Source: an uncultured Candidatus Saccharibacteria bacterium
GTDB lineage: Bacteria; Patescibacteriota; Saccharimonadia; Saccharimonadales; Saccharimonadaceae
Direction: 5' to 3'
Length of the DNA: 64,000 nt
Assembly (NCBI GenBank): GCA_948945085.1
Contig: CARBGY010000004.1
Location: forward strand, 1-64,000
Notes under the pieces: generated by a model
Database searches by the model: none
What the model saw: only the letters and a program-made list of their open reading frames with translations
Told to the model about the DNA's origin: nothing
Translations under genes and position numbers: made by a program
In this document: in pieces, positions 44,847 through 52,881 of the stretch
Numbering within the stretch: the first letter of the stretch is position 1
How the letters are laid out: each line of letters starts with the position of its first letter

Positions 44847-45830
44847 ATGGGAGAATATCAAGCACTTTCAAATCTAAGACGAGTTGATGTCGATATCGAA
44901 AAAATCCAGAAAATTACACAAAAGATTTGCGATGCTGGTAAATTTGGCACTTTTTTAGTCGACGATATGAGCTTTCGTGAGTTAACGGCTCTATCACAAA
45001 AAATAGAAGAACCTGTATTCTATATCTATCCGGTCAATGATAATCAGGTAGCTCTTGAGATTAAGTCTGCTGGAGCTACGTCGGGTGATTCAGAAATGCT
45101 AAAAATACTTGTGGGAGAATTATGTAAAGTTGGAGCAATAGAGAAAGCTGATACCCGTAATTTTGACATGATTGGCAATACTGCGGCCGTTATAGCCATC
45201 CTACTTCAGCAAAACTCCAGATTAAAACGAAACTATCCAATACTAGTAAACGAAGAGCTAATGAATAGACCTTACTATACTGAATCGGGCGAGTTAGTAC
45301 AACTTTCTAGCAATGACTTCGACAATCGAAATAGAGGTCTATCTGTTCAAATCCAAAATAAAGACATCGACATTCAACGCCTTGATGTCAATACGACTAG
45401 GCAGTATATTGAGCAAGCTAGCATTATACAAATAGTGACAACACTTACAACAAAACGTTTTAAGGAATCAGGTTTCTCATACACATATTTAGATATCTAT
45501 TATCTGGGGCAGAAATGTAAAATTGCAAAAAATAGAGGTAAATGCTTAGCACGAATTTTGATGGAGCATAATGGTAAACCGGTCAAAAATAATGAGCTAG
45601 CTTCAGAGTTGCTTAAGTGTGGAATTAGCATTTCGATGAATGACGCAAAGGATGGTTGGAGAATGGAAAGTTCAAACTTCTCTAGACAGCTTAGCGCAGC
45701 AAAGAGTGAGGCAAACTCTGGTATTAGAAAAGTCATCAAAGAGCGTTGCAATAAAAATGCTGGGACACTTGATTTCGTCAAAACAATGGCCGGTAAAAAT
45801 CGGCACTATTTTGATAATAATGGTTTTTAA
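44847..45830 (+). CDS. Uncharacterised element protein
   Basis: 327 residues, not recognised. Early part mixed (PVFYIYPVNDNQVALEIKSA); the C-terminal third (about 220-327) is basic and reads CKIAKNRGKCLARILMEHNG then KNNELASELLKCG, like a winged-helix or transcriptional-regulator C-terminal fold. ATATAAT lies 7 nt before the ATG with no Shine-Dalgarno, so translation is leaderless. It lies between the structured segment and the RepA-like ATPase, suggesting a control or replication role. Confidence 0.65.
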   Translation: MGEYQALSNLRRVDVDIEKIQKITQKICDAGKFGTFLVDDMSFRELTALSQKIEEPVFYIYPVNDNQVALEIKSAGATSGDSEMLKILVGELCKVGAIEKADTRNFDMIGNTAAVIAILLQQNSRLKRNYPILVNEELMNRPYYTESGELVQLSSNDFDNRNRGLSVQIQNKDIDIQRLDVNTTRQYIEQASIIQIVTTLTTKRFKESGFSYTYLDIYYLGQKCKIAKNRGKCLARILMEHNGKPVKNNELASELLKCGISISMNDAKDGWRMESSNFSRQLSAAKSEANSGIRKVIKERCNKNAGTLDFVKTMAGKNRHYFDNNGF

Positions 45831-45952
45831 TTAATGTCACACGACATGGTGTGGAACATGAATTATTTAATATAGTTAGAGCAGGAAAAGCTCTAGCAAA
45901 TATCAAATCTAACTTTCATACCGGTATGGAGTCCAAAAGAAAGGATTCCAAA

Positions 45953-46987
45953 ATGGAAAATTTCGAAAATATTTTATCAACTTCACTAGGCATTCAGCCT
46001 CTGGGTGACATTATTAGAAAAGACTATCCCGAAGAAGAATGGCTTGTACAGGATTTAGTTCCAGGAGATGCATCAGTTATTCTATCAGCTAATCAAGCGA
46101 GCCTAAAGACCTGGTTTTGTTTAGAGTTGGCTAGATGTGTAGCTTCAGGACAAAAATTCCTAGACAAGTTCAAGACCGTTCAGACTAACGTCCTAATTAT
46201 GGATGCAGAGTCTCTTGAAAGGCGTATCAATAGACGATCAAAGATTTTATCTATTGACCCCGCTTTACCTATCTATTACAAAGAGTGTCATAAATGGCGC
46301 TTGACTAACGATAATGTGAGTGAACTTGCTACCGATTGTGCTATGAATAATATTAAGTTGGTTATCTTTGATTCATTAGTGCGTTTCCATAATGCCAACG
46401 AAAACGATGCTAGGGAGATGAGTAAAGTATTTGAACAGTTCGATTATCTTAAGTCACGAGGGATTACTAGCCTGATTATTTGTCATAATCGTAAGGGTGG
46501 TTCAAATGAGCAGGCCAATAGATATGCTACTCGAAAGAGCGTAGCAGCTTCAGTACGTGGGTCCAGCGATATTGCAGCAGCTTGCGACCATCTTCTAGTG
46601 ATTGAACGTCCAGATGATGGAAACATTATTCAGATTATTAATCCGAAGAGTCGCGACGATGAAGAGATTCATACATTTAATGCAAAGTTTACTAAAGTAT
46701 CAGCGACTAAGAGCGTATGGACGTTTGAGGGGCTCGTTGAGAGTAAAGAAGAAGAGCGAGAACGTCTAAAGAGTGTAATTTATGGTCAAATCCTAGATAG
46801 TGAGTGCATTAACCAAAAAGACCTGCGACAGTTACTAGAGAATAATGGGTATCATATTGCAGAGAAGAGATTTAGCACGCTTATGTCATCATTAGTTAAT
46901 GAGGGCTACGTTTCCTGCAAGAACGGTAATCGCAATTCAAATCTCTATTACATTAATGAAGATGAGGGAGAAGTGCAAAATGTCTAA
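45953..46987 (+). CDS. RepA-like RecA-fold ATPase (AAA_25)
   Basis: 344 residues. The ATPase core shows VILSANQASLKTWFCLELAR (Walker A of the AAA_25/RepA type with only Lys-Thr kept), VLIMDAESLERRINRRSKIL and a Walker B strand IKLVIFDSLVRFHNANEND, then SLIICHNRKGG and a C-terminal winged-helix region. Plasmid and phage RepA helicases have this form. ATG 45953 follows AAAGGA by 7 nt; a GTG at 45851 would add 34 residues. The last 8 nt overlap the next gene. Confidence 0.82.
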   Translation: MENFENILSTSLGIQPLGDIIRKDYPEEEWLVQDLVPGDASVILSANQASLKTWFCLELARCVASGQKFLDKFKTVQTNVLIMDAESLERRINRRSKILSIDPALPIYYKECHKWRLTNDNVSELATDCAMNNIKLVIFDSLVRFHNANENDAREMSKVFEQFDYLKSRGITSLIICHNRKGGSNEQANRYATRKSVAASVRGSSDIAAACDHLLVIERPDDGNIIQIINPKSRDDEEIHTFNAKFTKVSATKSVWTFEGLVESKEEERERLKSVIYGQILDSECINQKDLRQLLENNGYHIAEKRFSTLMSSLVNEGYVSCKNGNRNSNLYYINEDEGEVQNV

Positions 46988-47252
46988 TCTATATAATAAT
47001 GAGGTTTTGCCATTTTGTGAAGGATTAGGGGCGGACGGATTAGAAGAAACGCGACACAATAGAGATATGGATATTCAATTGTTTGACAAGCAAGAGGTCT
47101 GTAAGAAGTTGAATATTGGATTATCATCCTTAAATAAGCTACTTCGCCTGGGTGCTATTAAACCAGCTCCCGTTGGCGTAAAACGTACATTATTTACATA
47201 TAAAAATATAAAAGATTACATTGGTTCATTAAATAAGGAGGTACGACAGTAG
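46980..47252 (+). CDS. Excisionase-like helix-turn-helix protein
   Basis: 90 residues. The MerR/Xis-type helix-turn-helix occupies about residues 34-85: LFDKQEVCKKLNIGLSSLNK followed by LLRLGAIKPAPVG and YKNIKDYIGSL. Directly upstream of the recombinase (overlap of 1 nt in TAGTG), where excision directionality factors usually sit. Confidence 0.85.
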   Translation: MSNLYNNEVLPFCEGLGADGLEETRHNRDMDIQLFDKQEVCKKLNIGLSSLNKLLRLGAIKPAPVGVKRTLFTYKNIKDYIGSLNKEVRQ

Positions 47253-48346
47253 TGACGGTCAAGAAGTTCAAGAGTGTCTATTTGCAAAAAGTCTCTGGGC
47301 GATATATGGCAAGTTACTATGTGCAGTTGCCTAATGGAAAAAAGGTTCGCAAAATGGCATATGGCAGAACCGAAGAAGAAGCCGATGCGAATCGAGCAAA
47401 AATGCTGAAAACTATCCAGGCAACCTCGACACCTAAATTAACTAGTAATATGTATGTTGGGGCATTCCTAACAAAGTGGGTACAGGAAGTAAAAGGAATT
47501 AAAGAGAGTACTCGTCGTGGTTATGAAATCACCATTAGGTTGCATATTAATCCACGACTTGGAAAAATGCGTTTATCCGAACTCGATGTCTCTTCAGTGC
47601 AATGGGCTATGGATGATATTGTTGAGAAAGGCGGGTCCAACAATACTACTAGAATCGCAAAGGTGATTCTATCTAAAGCGCTAAAGAGAGCCGAAATTAA
47701 TTATTGGGTGACACCGAATATTATGTCGCATATCGAGTTAGGAACTTGCCATCATAAGAAAAAAGCACTTATGTCACTAGATAATATCAATACTTTTCTG
47801 AATCTTATTAAAGGTAATCCTTATGAATTATTCTTTCTCCTGTATGTCCTTTGTGGCCTAAGGAGAGGTGAAGCTATCCCCTTAAAATGGGGTGATATAG
47901 ATTTCGAGAATAAAACTATCCGTATTGAACGTCAGTATTCAAAGAATGGCAAAAAACTAGAAGTATACGACCTAAAATCAGAGACTAGCCATCGAACATT
48001 ACCACTTATTTCACTTATTGAAGAATATCTCGGACGTATTAGGGGCAATCATGATGCAAACGAATATATAATTACAAACAAGGATGGCAAACTTCCAACG
48101 CCATATCAGGTAGATTGGCAGTTCCAGAAGATTAAAAAGCAACTCGGAAGGGCGGATATTTGTCTGCATAGTCTAAGAGGTTCTGTTGCGACCATGTTGA
48201 AAGATTTGCATGTGCCAGTTAAGGATGCACAAGAAATCCTCGGACACTCAACTCCAATTATCACTATGCAATATTACCAACAAACCACCATCAGTAATAA
48301 GCGTTCAGCGCTCAATGTATTGGCAAACTCGTTCAACACAATTTAA
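47252..48346 (+). CDS. Tyrosine recombinase (integrase) of the element
   Basis: 364 residues. An N-terminal arm-binding region (KKFKSVYLQKVSGRYMASYY), a SAM-like core-binding domain (about 60-165) and the catalytic domain with Arg in CGLRRGEAIPLKW, HSLRG (H-x-x-R), ILGHSTPIITMQYY (His and nucleophile Tyr). Starts with GTG, AGGAGG 8-12 nt upstream. It lies 90 nt from the right tRNA-Leu junction, the usual site next to attachment DNA. Confidence 0.95.
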   Translation: MTVKKFKSVYLQKVSGRYMASYYVQLPNGKKVRKMAYGRTEEEADANRAKMLKTIQATSTPKLTSNMYVGAFLTKWVQEVKGIKESTRRGYEITIRLHINPRLGKMRLSELDVSSVQWAMDDIVEKGGSNNTTRIAKVILSKALKRAEINYWVTPNIMSHIELGTCHHKKKALMSLDNINTFLNLIKGNPYELFFLLYVLCGLRRGEAIPLKWGDIDFENKTIRIERQYSKNGKKLEVYDLKSETSHRTLPLISLIEEYLGRIRGNHDANEYIITNKDGKLPTPYQVDWQFQKIKKQLGRADICLHSLRGSVATMLKDLHVPVKDAQEILGHSTPIITMQYYQQTTISNKRSALNVLANSFNTI

Positions 48347-48352
48347 CCGATA

Positions 48353-48372
48353 TTGTTGTAGGAATTGTTGTA
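48353..48372 (+). promoter_or_regulatory. Right arm-type recombinase sites
   Basis: TTGTTGTA at 48353 and at 48365, again 12 bp apart, as at the left end (35935-35966). A small stem with AAAAAGTAGCAG / CTGCTATTTTTT follows (about 48379-48408) and is the likely recombinase terminator. Confidence 0.65.
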
Positions 48373-48434
48373 AAACTAAAAAGTAGCAGCCTAAAAACTG
48401 CTATTTTTTGACTAAAGGCAGTATGCTACCTCTT

Positions 48435-48519
48435 TGGTGCCCAGTGCGAGATTTGAACTCGCAAGGATTTCTCCATTCGATTTTAAGTCGAACGCGTATA
48501 CCAATTCCGCCATTCGGGC
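48435..48519 (-). tRNA. tRNA-Leu (UAA), right copy at the element junction
   Basis: An 85-nt class II tRNA with CCA, same anticodon and variable arm as the left copy. T arm GCGAG-TTCAAAT-CTCGC is perfect, but the acceptor GCCCGAA faces ACTGGGC: pair 5 is G-U, pair 6 is A-C and pair 7 A-A. The 5' part is chromosomal and the 3' part came with the element. The native promoter (TATAAT, minus strand, 48642-48637) drives this mismatched hybrid, so its function is uncertain. Confidence 0.85.
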
Positions 48520-48711
48520 AATTTAAGGCCAGGACACTCACGAACATATATGAACCGCAAAACACATCAAACTTCTTTAGGAATCAATGTTTAACTATCC
48601 TAATCTCAACTACGGTCGTTGTAAAGTCCTGAGATCATTATAGCACAAAGGCTGAGGAGTAAAAAGAGAAAAGTTAACATCTAAATCAGTTTTAGAGTGA
48701 CAATAGATAAA

Positions 48712-50793
48712 TTAGCTCACTTTATTTTTGGTAGTGGTTTTAGAGATCTTTTTTGAGGCTACGCTAGCAGACTTAGAGGTTTTACCTGAAGTATTCTTTG
48801 CGGCTACAGTATTAACTTTAGCGGACCTCCGAGAATTTTTTGTACCACGAGTCTTCGATGCTGACCTCATAGATTTAGAATTTTTTGTGGTGGCACGAGT
48901 ACTTGTTGTGGCAGCAGTAAGAACCTTTCGCGTTCTAAAATAAATTGCGAAACTGCCAGCAAAGATTAAGAGAATAATTAAAATAAAAGCTTGCGAAAGT
49001 ATAATCTCGGCAAAATCATCACCCAATAAGCCAGAAACAGCGGTGCTGACGATACCGGTGTTCGGCACAAAAGCAATTTCACCAAGAGGCGAGAGGTAGA
49101 CTAGGCTATCGTCAATTAAGTCCGTGTTAGGTAAACTAGGAATATTTGGAAGTTCTGGAGCTGCTGGATCCTCTGAATCGCTCGGTGTATCCGGAATTTC
49201 AGGTTTATCCGGTTCTGGTTCTTCAGGATCTGGCATTTCCGGCAAATCTGAATCAACAGTATAAGAGACTTCATCATAATCATAAGTTATCCCAGCATTA
49301 CCAGTTAAGGTTGTGTAATAACTAATCGTGCTTGACATAGTACCAGAACAATCAGAAGTCTCCCCATAATAGCGGAAATAGAGAGTGTCGCCCTTTTCTC
49401 CGGCTGGAGCCATGCGAATTGGAGTTGACAAATTAAAACCTTGCTCTGAATTATCGGGAGCAGAAACCTTAACAGGCTGCCATGAGCTATCATCTTCTGG
49501 TGTCGTAGTATAGAAAAGAGTAGTCTCATCAAGCGGTAAATAGCCCTCATTTACTCCATTGTCGGTAGTTTCCCGAATATAGGCTGCTAAACGTTCGAGA
49601 TCAAGGGGATTTTCCGGATCATGATTTTTAACATAGGTATTAAATTCGACAAGCTTATTTTCTGTTCCATTAATCTTACTAATCACTTCAGCCGTAATCT
49701 CGCTATCAGCAGAAATCGGCCAGTTCATATGATCGATTGTAATCTTCGTATTCGAACCGTCCGTACTACGCTCAGCATAGAAGAAGTCAAGACTTACTAC
49801 GTCGCCAGGATTAAGCCCAAAATCTAACCGTTGCGCAGAAGTAGTCGTGAAGTTCTCACGAATTTTAACATTGTAAGCGTTGATACAATTCTGATCGGCA
49901 TAGACTAAATCCTTGATGCGCATACATTCTACCCAGTCTCCATTGCGAATATCTAGATTGTTAACTTTCTCAACAAACGTATTAACGGTACCATCAGTGT
50001 TAATTTGGAACCACCCGGAAATTGGCCCATGTAAGCCTCCAATATCAAGAATCAACCGATTATTAAGAAACACCCAAACGTCATCATCACCAGAAAATTC
50101 AAATCGCTCACTACCATTAGCAGAAACCTTAATAGCGAAGCCGAGGTGCGCAGTAAAACTAAAATTATGCTTTTGTCCTTGCCAATCCGTTAGCTTGACG
50201 TCAGTCGCGTCAATTCCGGGAACATCATCAATCGGATAAATATCCTGCCCACCATAGGTATAAGTGCGCTCGGCGGTGCGGTTAAAAGTCACCGTGCGTC
50301 CATCAACGCGTTTTGATAAACCGGGCACCTCATGGAACCAGCGATAAAAATTATCAGTCTCTAAGACTGGATCGTGGCCGATCACATTAACCGATAACGC
50401 ATCATGAAGAGCATTCCAAGAAGAATCGACATCCGAGAAGGCTGGAATAGGTAAACGATCAGAACCCAATTGTGGCTTAACTATACCAGCTAACACACCA
50501 TGTGTACGATATCCGCTACACAGCGTCCACTCGAATTGACGATTAGGGTTATCGCACGAATCAGCCTTTTGGTCCCAATAGGTAATTGGTAACGTAATGG
50601 TATCAGGATCGATAAGGGAAGCAGCCTGCCACGAGGAAGGCACCCCGTCTTCGTTATCGATCGTCTCTAGCGACATCGCCCCAACAATGGAAGAAATCCC
50701 AAGAATAGTTAAAAGCGAAAAAGACACGCAGGCGATGGTGCGTGAAACTATACATATACGTTGTTTGGTAAGTCTTTTCTGGTTATTCTTCAT
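48712..50793 (-). CDS. PA14/fibro-slime surface adhesin with VPNTG anchor and basic tail
   Basis: 693 residues. N-terminal signal/anchor (about 15-40, ACVSFSLLTILGISSIVGA). A fibro-slime/PA14-type beta domain at about 190-350 has FEFSGDDDVWVFLNNRLILD and IGGLHGPISGWF. A Pro/Glu/Asp-rich stalk (about 515-560, PDPEEPEPDKPEIPDTP) leads to a VPNTG motif, a membrane span (about 598-620, ILIILLIFAGSFAIYF) and a final ~75 residues made mostly of K, S, T, R and A. VPNTG plus span plus basic tail resembles a sortase or rhomboid-type anchor, but the tail is far longer than in LPXTG proteins. Likely binds host cells or matrix. Confidence 0.85.
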   Translation of the reverse strand: MKNNQKRLTKQRICIVSRTIACVSFSLLTILGISSIVGAMSLETIDNEDGVPSSWQAASLIDPDTITLPITYWDQKADSCDNPNRQFEWTLCSGYRTHGVLAGIVKPQLGSDRLPIPAFSDVDSSWNALHDALSVNVIGHDPVLETDNFYRWFHEVPGLSKRVDGRTVTFNRTAERTYTYGGQDIYPIDDVPGIDATDVKLTDWQGQKHNFSFTAHLGFAIKVSANGSERFEFSGDDDVWVFLNNRLILDIGGLHGPISGWFQINTDGTVNTFVEKVNNLDIRNGDWVECMRIKDLVYADQNCINAYNVKIRENFTTTSAQRLDFGLNPGDVVSLDFFYAERSTDGSNTKITIDHMNWPISADSEITAEVISKINGTENKLVEFNTYVKNHDPENPLDLERLAAYIRETTDNGVNEGYLPLDETTLFYTTTPEDDSSWQPVKVSAPDNSEQGFNLSTPIRMAPAGEKGDTLYFRYYGETSDCSGTMSSTISYYTTLTGNAGITYDYDEVSYTVDSDLPEMPDPEEPEPDKPEIPDTPSDSEDPAAPELPNIPSLPNTDLIDDSLVYLSPLGEIAFVPNTGIVSTAVSGLLGDDFAEIILSQAFILIILLIFAGSFAIYFRTRKVLTAATTSTRATTKNSKSMRSASKTRGTKNSRRSAKVNTVAAKNTSGKTSKSASVASKKISKTTTKNKVS

Positions 50794-51171
50794 AAGAAGC
50801 TCTTAATATAATTATTATACTTAAAGTTATTTTCGTAATTCATTATAGCACTAATGTTTTAAAAAGCGAAAGAATCTAAAAATTGAGAAACTATTCGCGC
50901 TCTTCAATTAACACTGACCTAAATAAAATCTCGCCAAGTTACCTTAGCGAGATCATTTAGAATAGCACATCTTTGAACACCCACAGTGCTAAATTTATTA
51001 TTTTTTGAGACTTCAGGCGCCTCTCAACGTCAAATGCGTCCGAAATCTTATTACCATTTTACCACGACCATTTTGCGCGTCAATATTGATTTTTATATTT
51101 TTTCTAGTTTAAAATTTTCCGCGAAAAATGAAAATAACAGAGGTAAAACTCAAAAACCGAACAGCTACCTA
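50794..51171. other. Intergenic region upstream of the adhesin
   Basis: On the minus strand TGCTATAAT (about 50851-50843) and AGTATAAT (about 50822) are candidate promoters of the adhesin. I see no gene in the rest. Confidence 0.5.
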
Positions 51172-51356
51172 TTGACTTTTTAAATAACTTGTGATAAAAT
51201 AAAGGAGAGTAGAGGTATATAACGTCTTCGAAATATAATGTCTTGTAGGCGGCAAGAACGAATCCAGCGCACCGAGAAACCGTGAAACCGATTGTAGTAG
51301 TCCGACGGGAGGACGTTAGCACCATAGCAATCGGTTCTTTGGTTTCTCGGTGGGCT
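51172..51356 (+). ncRNA. Candidate structured small RNA with its own promoter
   Basis: TTGACT (51172-51177), 17 nt ending TTGTGA, TAAAAT (51195-51200). The transcript would hold a TCTTG/CAAGA stem (51241-51257), then a long rod: a perfect 12-bp stem CACCGAGAAACC / GGTTTCTCGGTG (51270-51281, 51341-51352), an internal loop, a 9-bp stem AACCGATTG / CAATCGGTT and an apical GTCC/GGAC hairpin. No reading frame is preserved. The next gene has its own leaderless promoter, so this is not simply its leader. I could not match it to SRP RNA (no GGAA-AGCAG core), tmRNA or RNase P. Confidence 0.6.
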
Positions 51357-51421
51357 TAATCTATAATGAAGATTATAGAAGAAATTTCCTGAATTTCTTT
51401 TCCTGTGTTACAATATATAAT

Positions 51422-52117
51422 ATGTCGAGTGGAGGAGAAAAAGTTTGGCGTTATATACGTCGCTGGTTTGATAAATGGAAAATCGCTCTGTCGGGTATCC
51501 TATTATCTACTAAAGACATCCGATTTTTAGTTGCGTTTTTAATCACCTTTATCGTGTTTGGCACTTTAATGACATTACTTTCCGGCAGTACCGCTGCCTG
51601 GAGCCTTTTTTGGGCTACCGATCTTGGTGGAAAAATGCAAATTATTGGTAGCGGTTTTCTTGGTCTTTTTGGTGTTGATCGGAGTTTTTGGGACTGGTTT
51701 CTCACGTTTGTAATCACAATTCTCCAAAGCATCATCATTGGCCTCATCGTTATTGTTTGGCGGCAGCGTCGTCGTAGTAAACGCGAGCAGCTCCTCGCCA
51801 ATGTATCTAACTCCGACAACGTTCAGGGCGCTAGTCTAGCTGCCGGACTTGCAATTCTTGGTTCTGGTTGCCCAAGCTGCGGTACGACTCTCTTAGCTCC
51901 TTTAATTAGTACATTTGTCAGCACTGGTAGCTATGCTCTAGCGAGCATCCTATCTAGTATTTTAACCATAGCCGCCATTATTGTAGCGCTATTTGCACTA
52001 CGTAGATTAGGTAACGATGCTTATGCTTTAATTGTCAGTGAACGATTTAATCAGCGTCATCGGAATAACATAAAATCTAGCCCAACAAGCCCTAAAAAGG
52101 AGGAAAATGCAGGCTGA
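51422..52117 (+). CDS. Membrane protein with intramembrane CPSC motif
   Basis: 231 residues with about five hydrophobic segments (for example FLVAFLITFIVFGTLMTLLSG and FVITILQSIIIGLIVIVW) and a basic cytoplasmic loop WRQRRRSKREQ. GSGCPSCGTTLLAPLI places Cys150 and Cys153 at the start of a membrane helix, like redox-active pairs in thiol-disulfide membrane proteins. It overlaps the DsbA-like gene by 11 nt, so the two are made together. It starts at ATG 51422 with TTACAAT about 10 nt upstream (leaderless). Not a named family to me. Confidence 0.75.
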   Translation: MSSGGEKVWRYIRRWFDKWKIALSGILLSTKDIRFLVAFLITFIVFGTLMTLLSGSTAAWSLFWATDLGGKMQIIGSGFLGLFGVDRSFWDWFLTFVITILQSIIIGLIVIVWRQRRRSKREQLLANVSNSDNVQGASLAAGLAILGSGCPSCGTTLLAPLISTFVSTGSYALASILSSILTIAAIIVALFALRRLGNDAYALIVSERFNQRHRNNIKSSPTSPKKEENAG

Positions 52118-52850
52118 ATCTACTACCAATAATAATCCTAACCCCGTCGTAAAAGACAAATTTCGCTTTGCTCGCGTTGTTGCGGTTGCGATTATAGTCG
52201 CGCTTCTATTTGCTGCCATTATCGCCAGCCTAACCTCGAAACCTTCCGCTGGCGACCAGGTCTGGAACTCGGAAATGACCGTCGGTTCCACCGACTCACC
52301 GAATCTCTATGTTATGTATACCGATCTCATGTGTCCGTATTGTGATGTGTTTTCGCGCGTAGTCATGGATCACTGGGATGAATTTACCGCCTACCTTGAT
52401 GAACATCATATCCTCTTCGAGGTACGCTTAACTGACTACCTTTATGAAGCTGTTGACTCCGAATATTCACGCGCCTCTGCTGAGGGTGCGTATTGTGCTG
52501 CGCGTGATGGTAAGTTCTGGGACTATTATCACGGCGCACTCCAGGCTCTCTGGGATGATTATCAGTCGAAGGGAATTGGCGACAGTAAAACCTCTCCGTC
52601 AATCACCAATCTTCCTTCTGACTATTGGATTAAGATCGGCCAGAAAGCTGGTCTCGGTGATAATTTCGTGAACTGTATTAAAAACCACGAAGTTAGTGAT
52701 GAACTTGATGCGGCCACCGCTAAAGCTCTCCAAGTTGCCAATGGTATGCCCTCTTTCAAGTTTAATCGTTTCACAACGGCCGGATTCGATAGTAGCTGGG
52801 GTTGGGATTATGTAAAAATGTACCTCGATGCTGGCCTCGGTAAAAAATAG
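52107..52850 (+). CDS. Membrane-anchored DsbA-like thiol oxidoreductase
   Basis: 247 residues. An N-terminal membrane anchor (about 22-44, VVAVAIIVALLFAAIIASL) precedes a thioredoxin fold with an inserted helical domain. The active site is YTDLMCPYCDVF (Cys76, Cys79), and a cis-Pro region NGMPSFKFN lies near the C terminus, as in DsbA/BdbD. It would make or shuffle disulfides in secreted proteins. AAAAAGGAGG lies 6 nt upstream, inside the overlapping membrane-protein gene, its probable redox partner. Confidence 0.9.
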   Translation: MQAESTTNNNPNPVVKDKFRFARVVAVAIIVALLFAAIIASLTSKPSAGDQVWNSEMTVGSTDSPNLYVMYTDLMCPYCDVFSRVVMDHWDEFTAYLDEHHILFEVRLTDYLYEAVDSEYSRASAEGAYCAARDGKFWDYYHGALQALWDDYQSKGIGDSKTSPSITNLPSDYWIKIGQKAGLGDNFVNCIKNHEVSDELDAATAKALQVANGMPSFKFNRFTTAGFDSSWGWDYVKMYLDAGLGKK

Positions 52851-52881
52851 TATTTTCTAGGAGTTATGTTAAAATAAAACT

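Larger units (their letters stand above)
35826..48513. mobile_element. Integrative element in tRNA-Leu(UAA), about 12.6 kb
   Basis: A 49-bp block inside the tRNA (35826-35874) is repeated exactly at 48465-48513, offset 12,639 bp. Between them lie a tyrosine recombinase next to the right junction, a small helix-turn-helix protein, a RepA-like ATPase and defence cargo. Repeats of TTGTTGTA at 12-bp spacing flank both junctions. Combining the right tRNA's 5' part (GCCCGAA) with the left tRNA's 3' part (TTCGGGC) restores a perfectly paired acceptor stem, which identifies the pre-insertion gene. Confidence 0.85.

Noticed and set aside
51270..51352. SRP RNA
   Set aside because: Length and rod shape are roughly right, but the conserved symmetric-loop and GGAA tetraloop sequence are not present.
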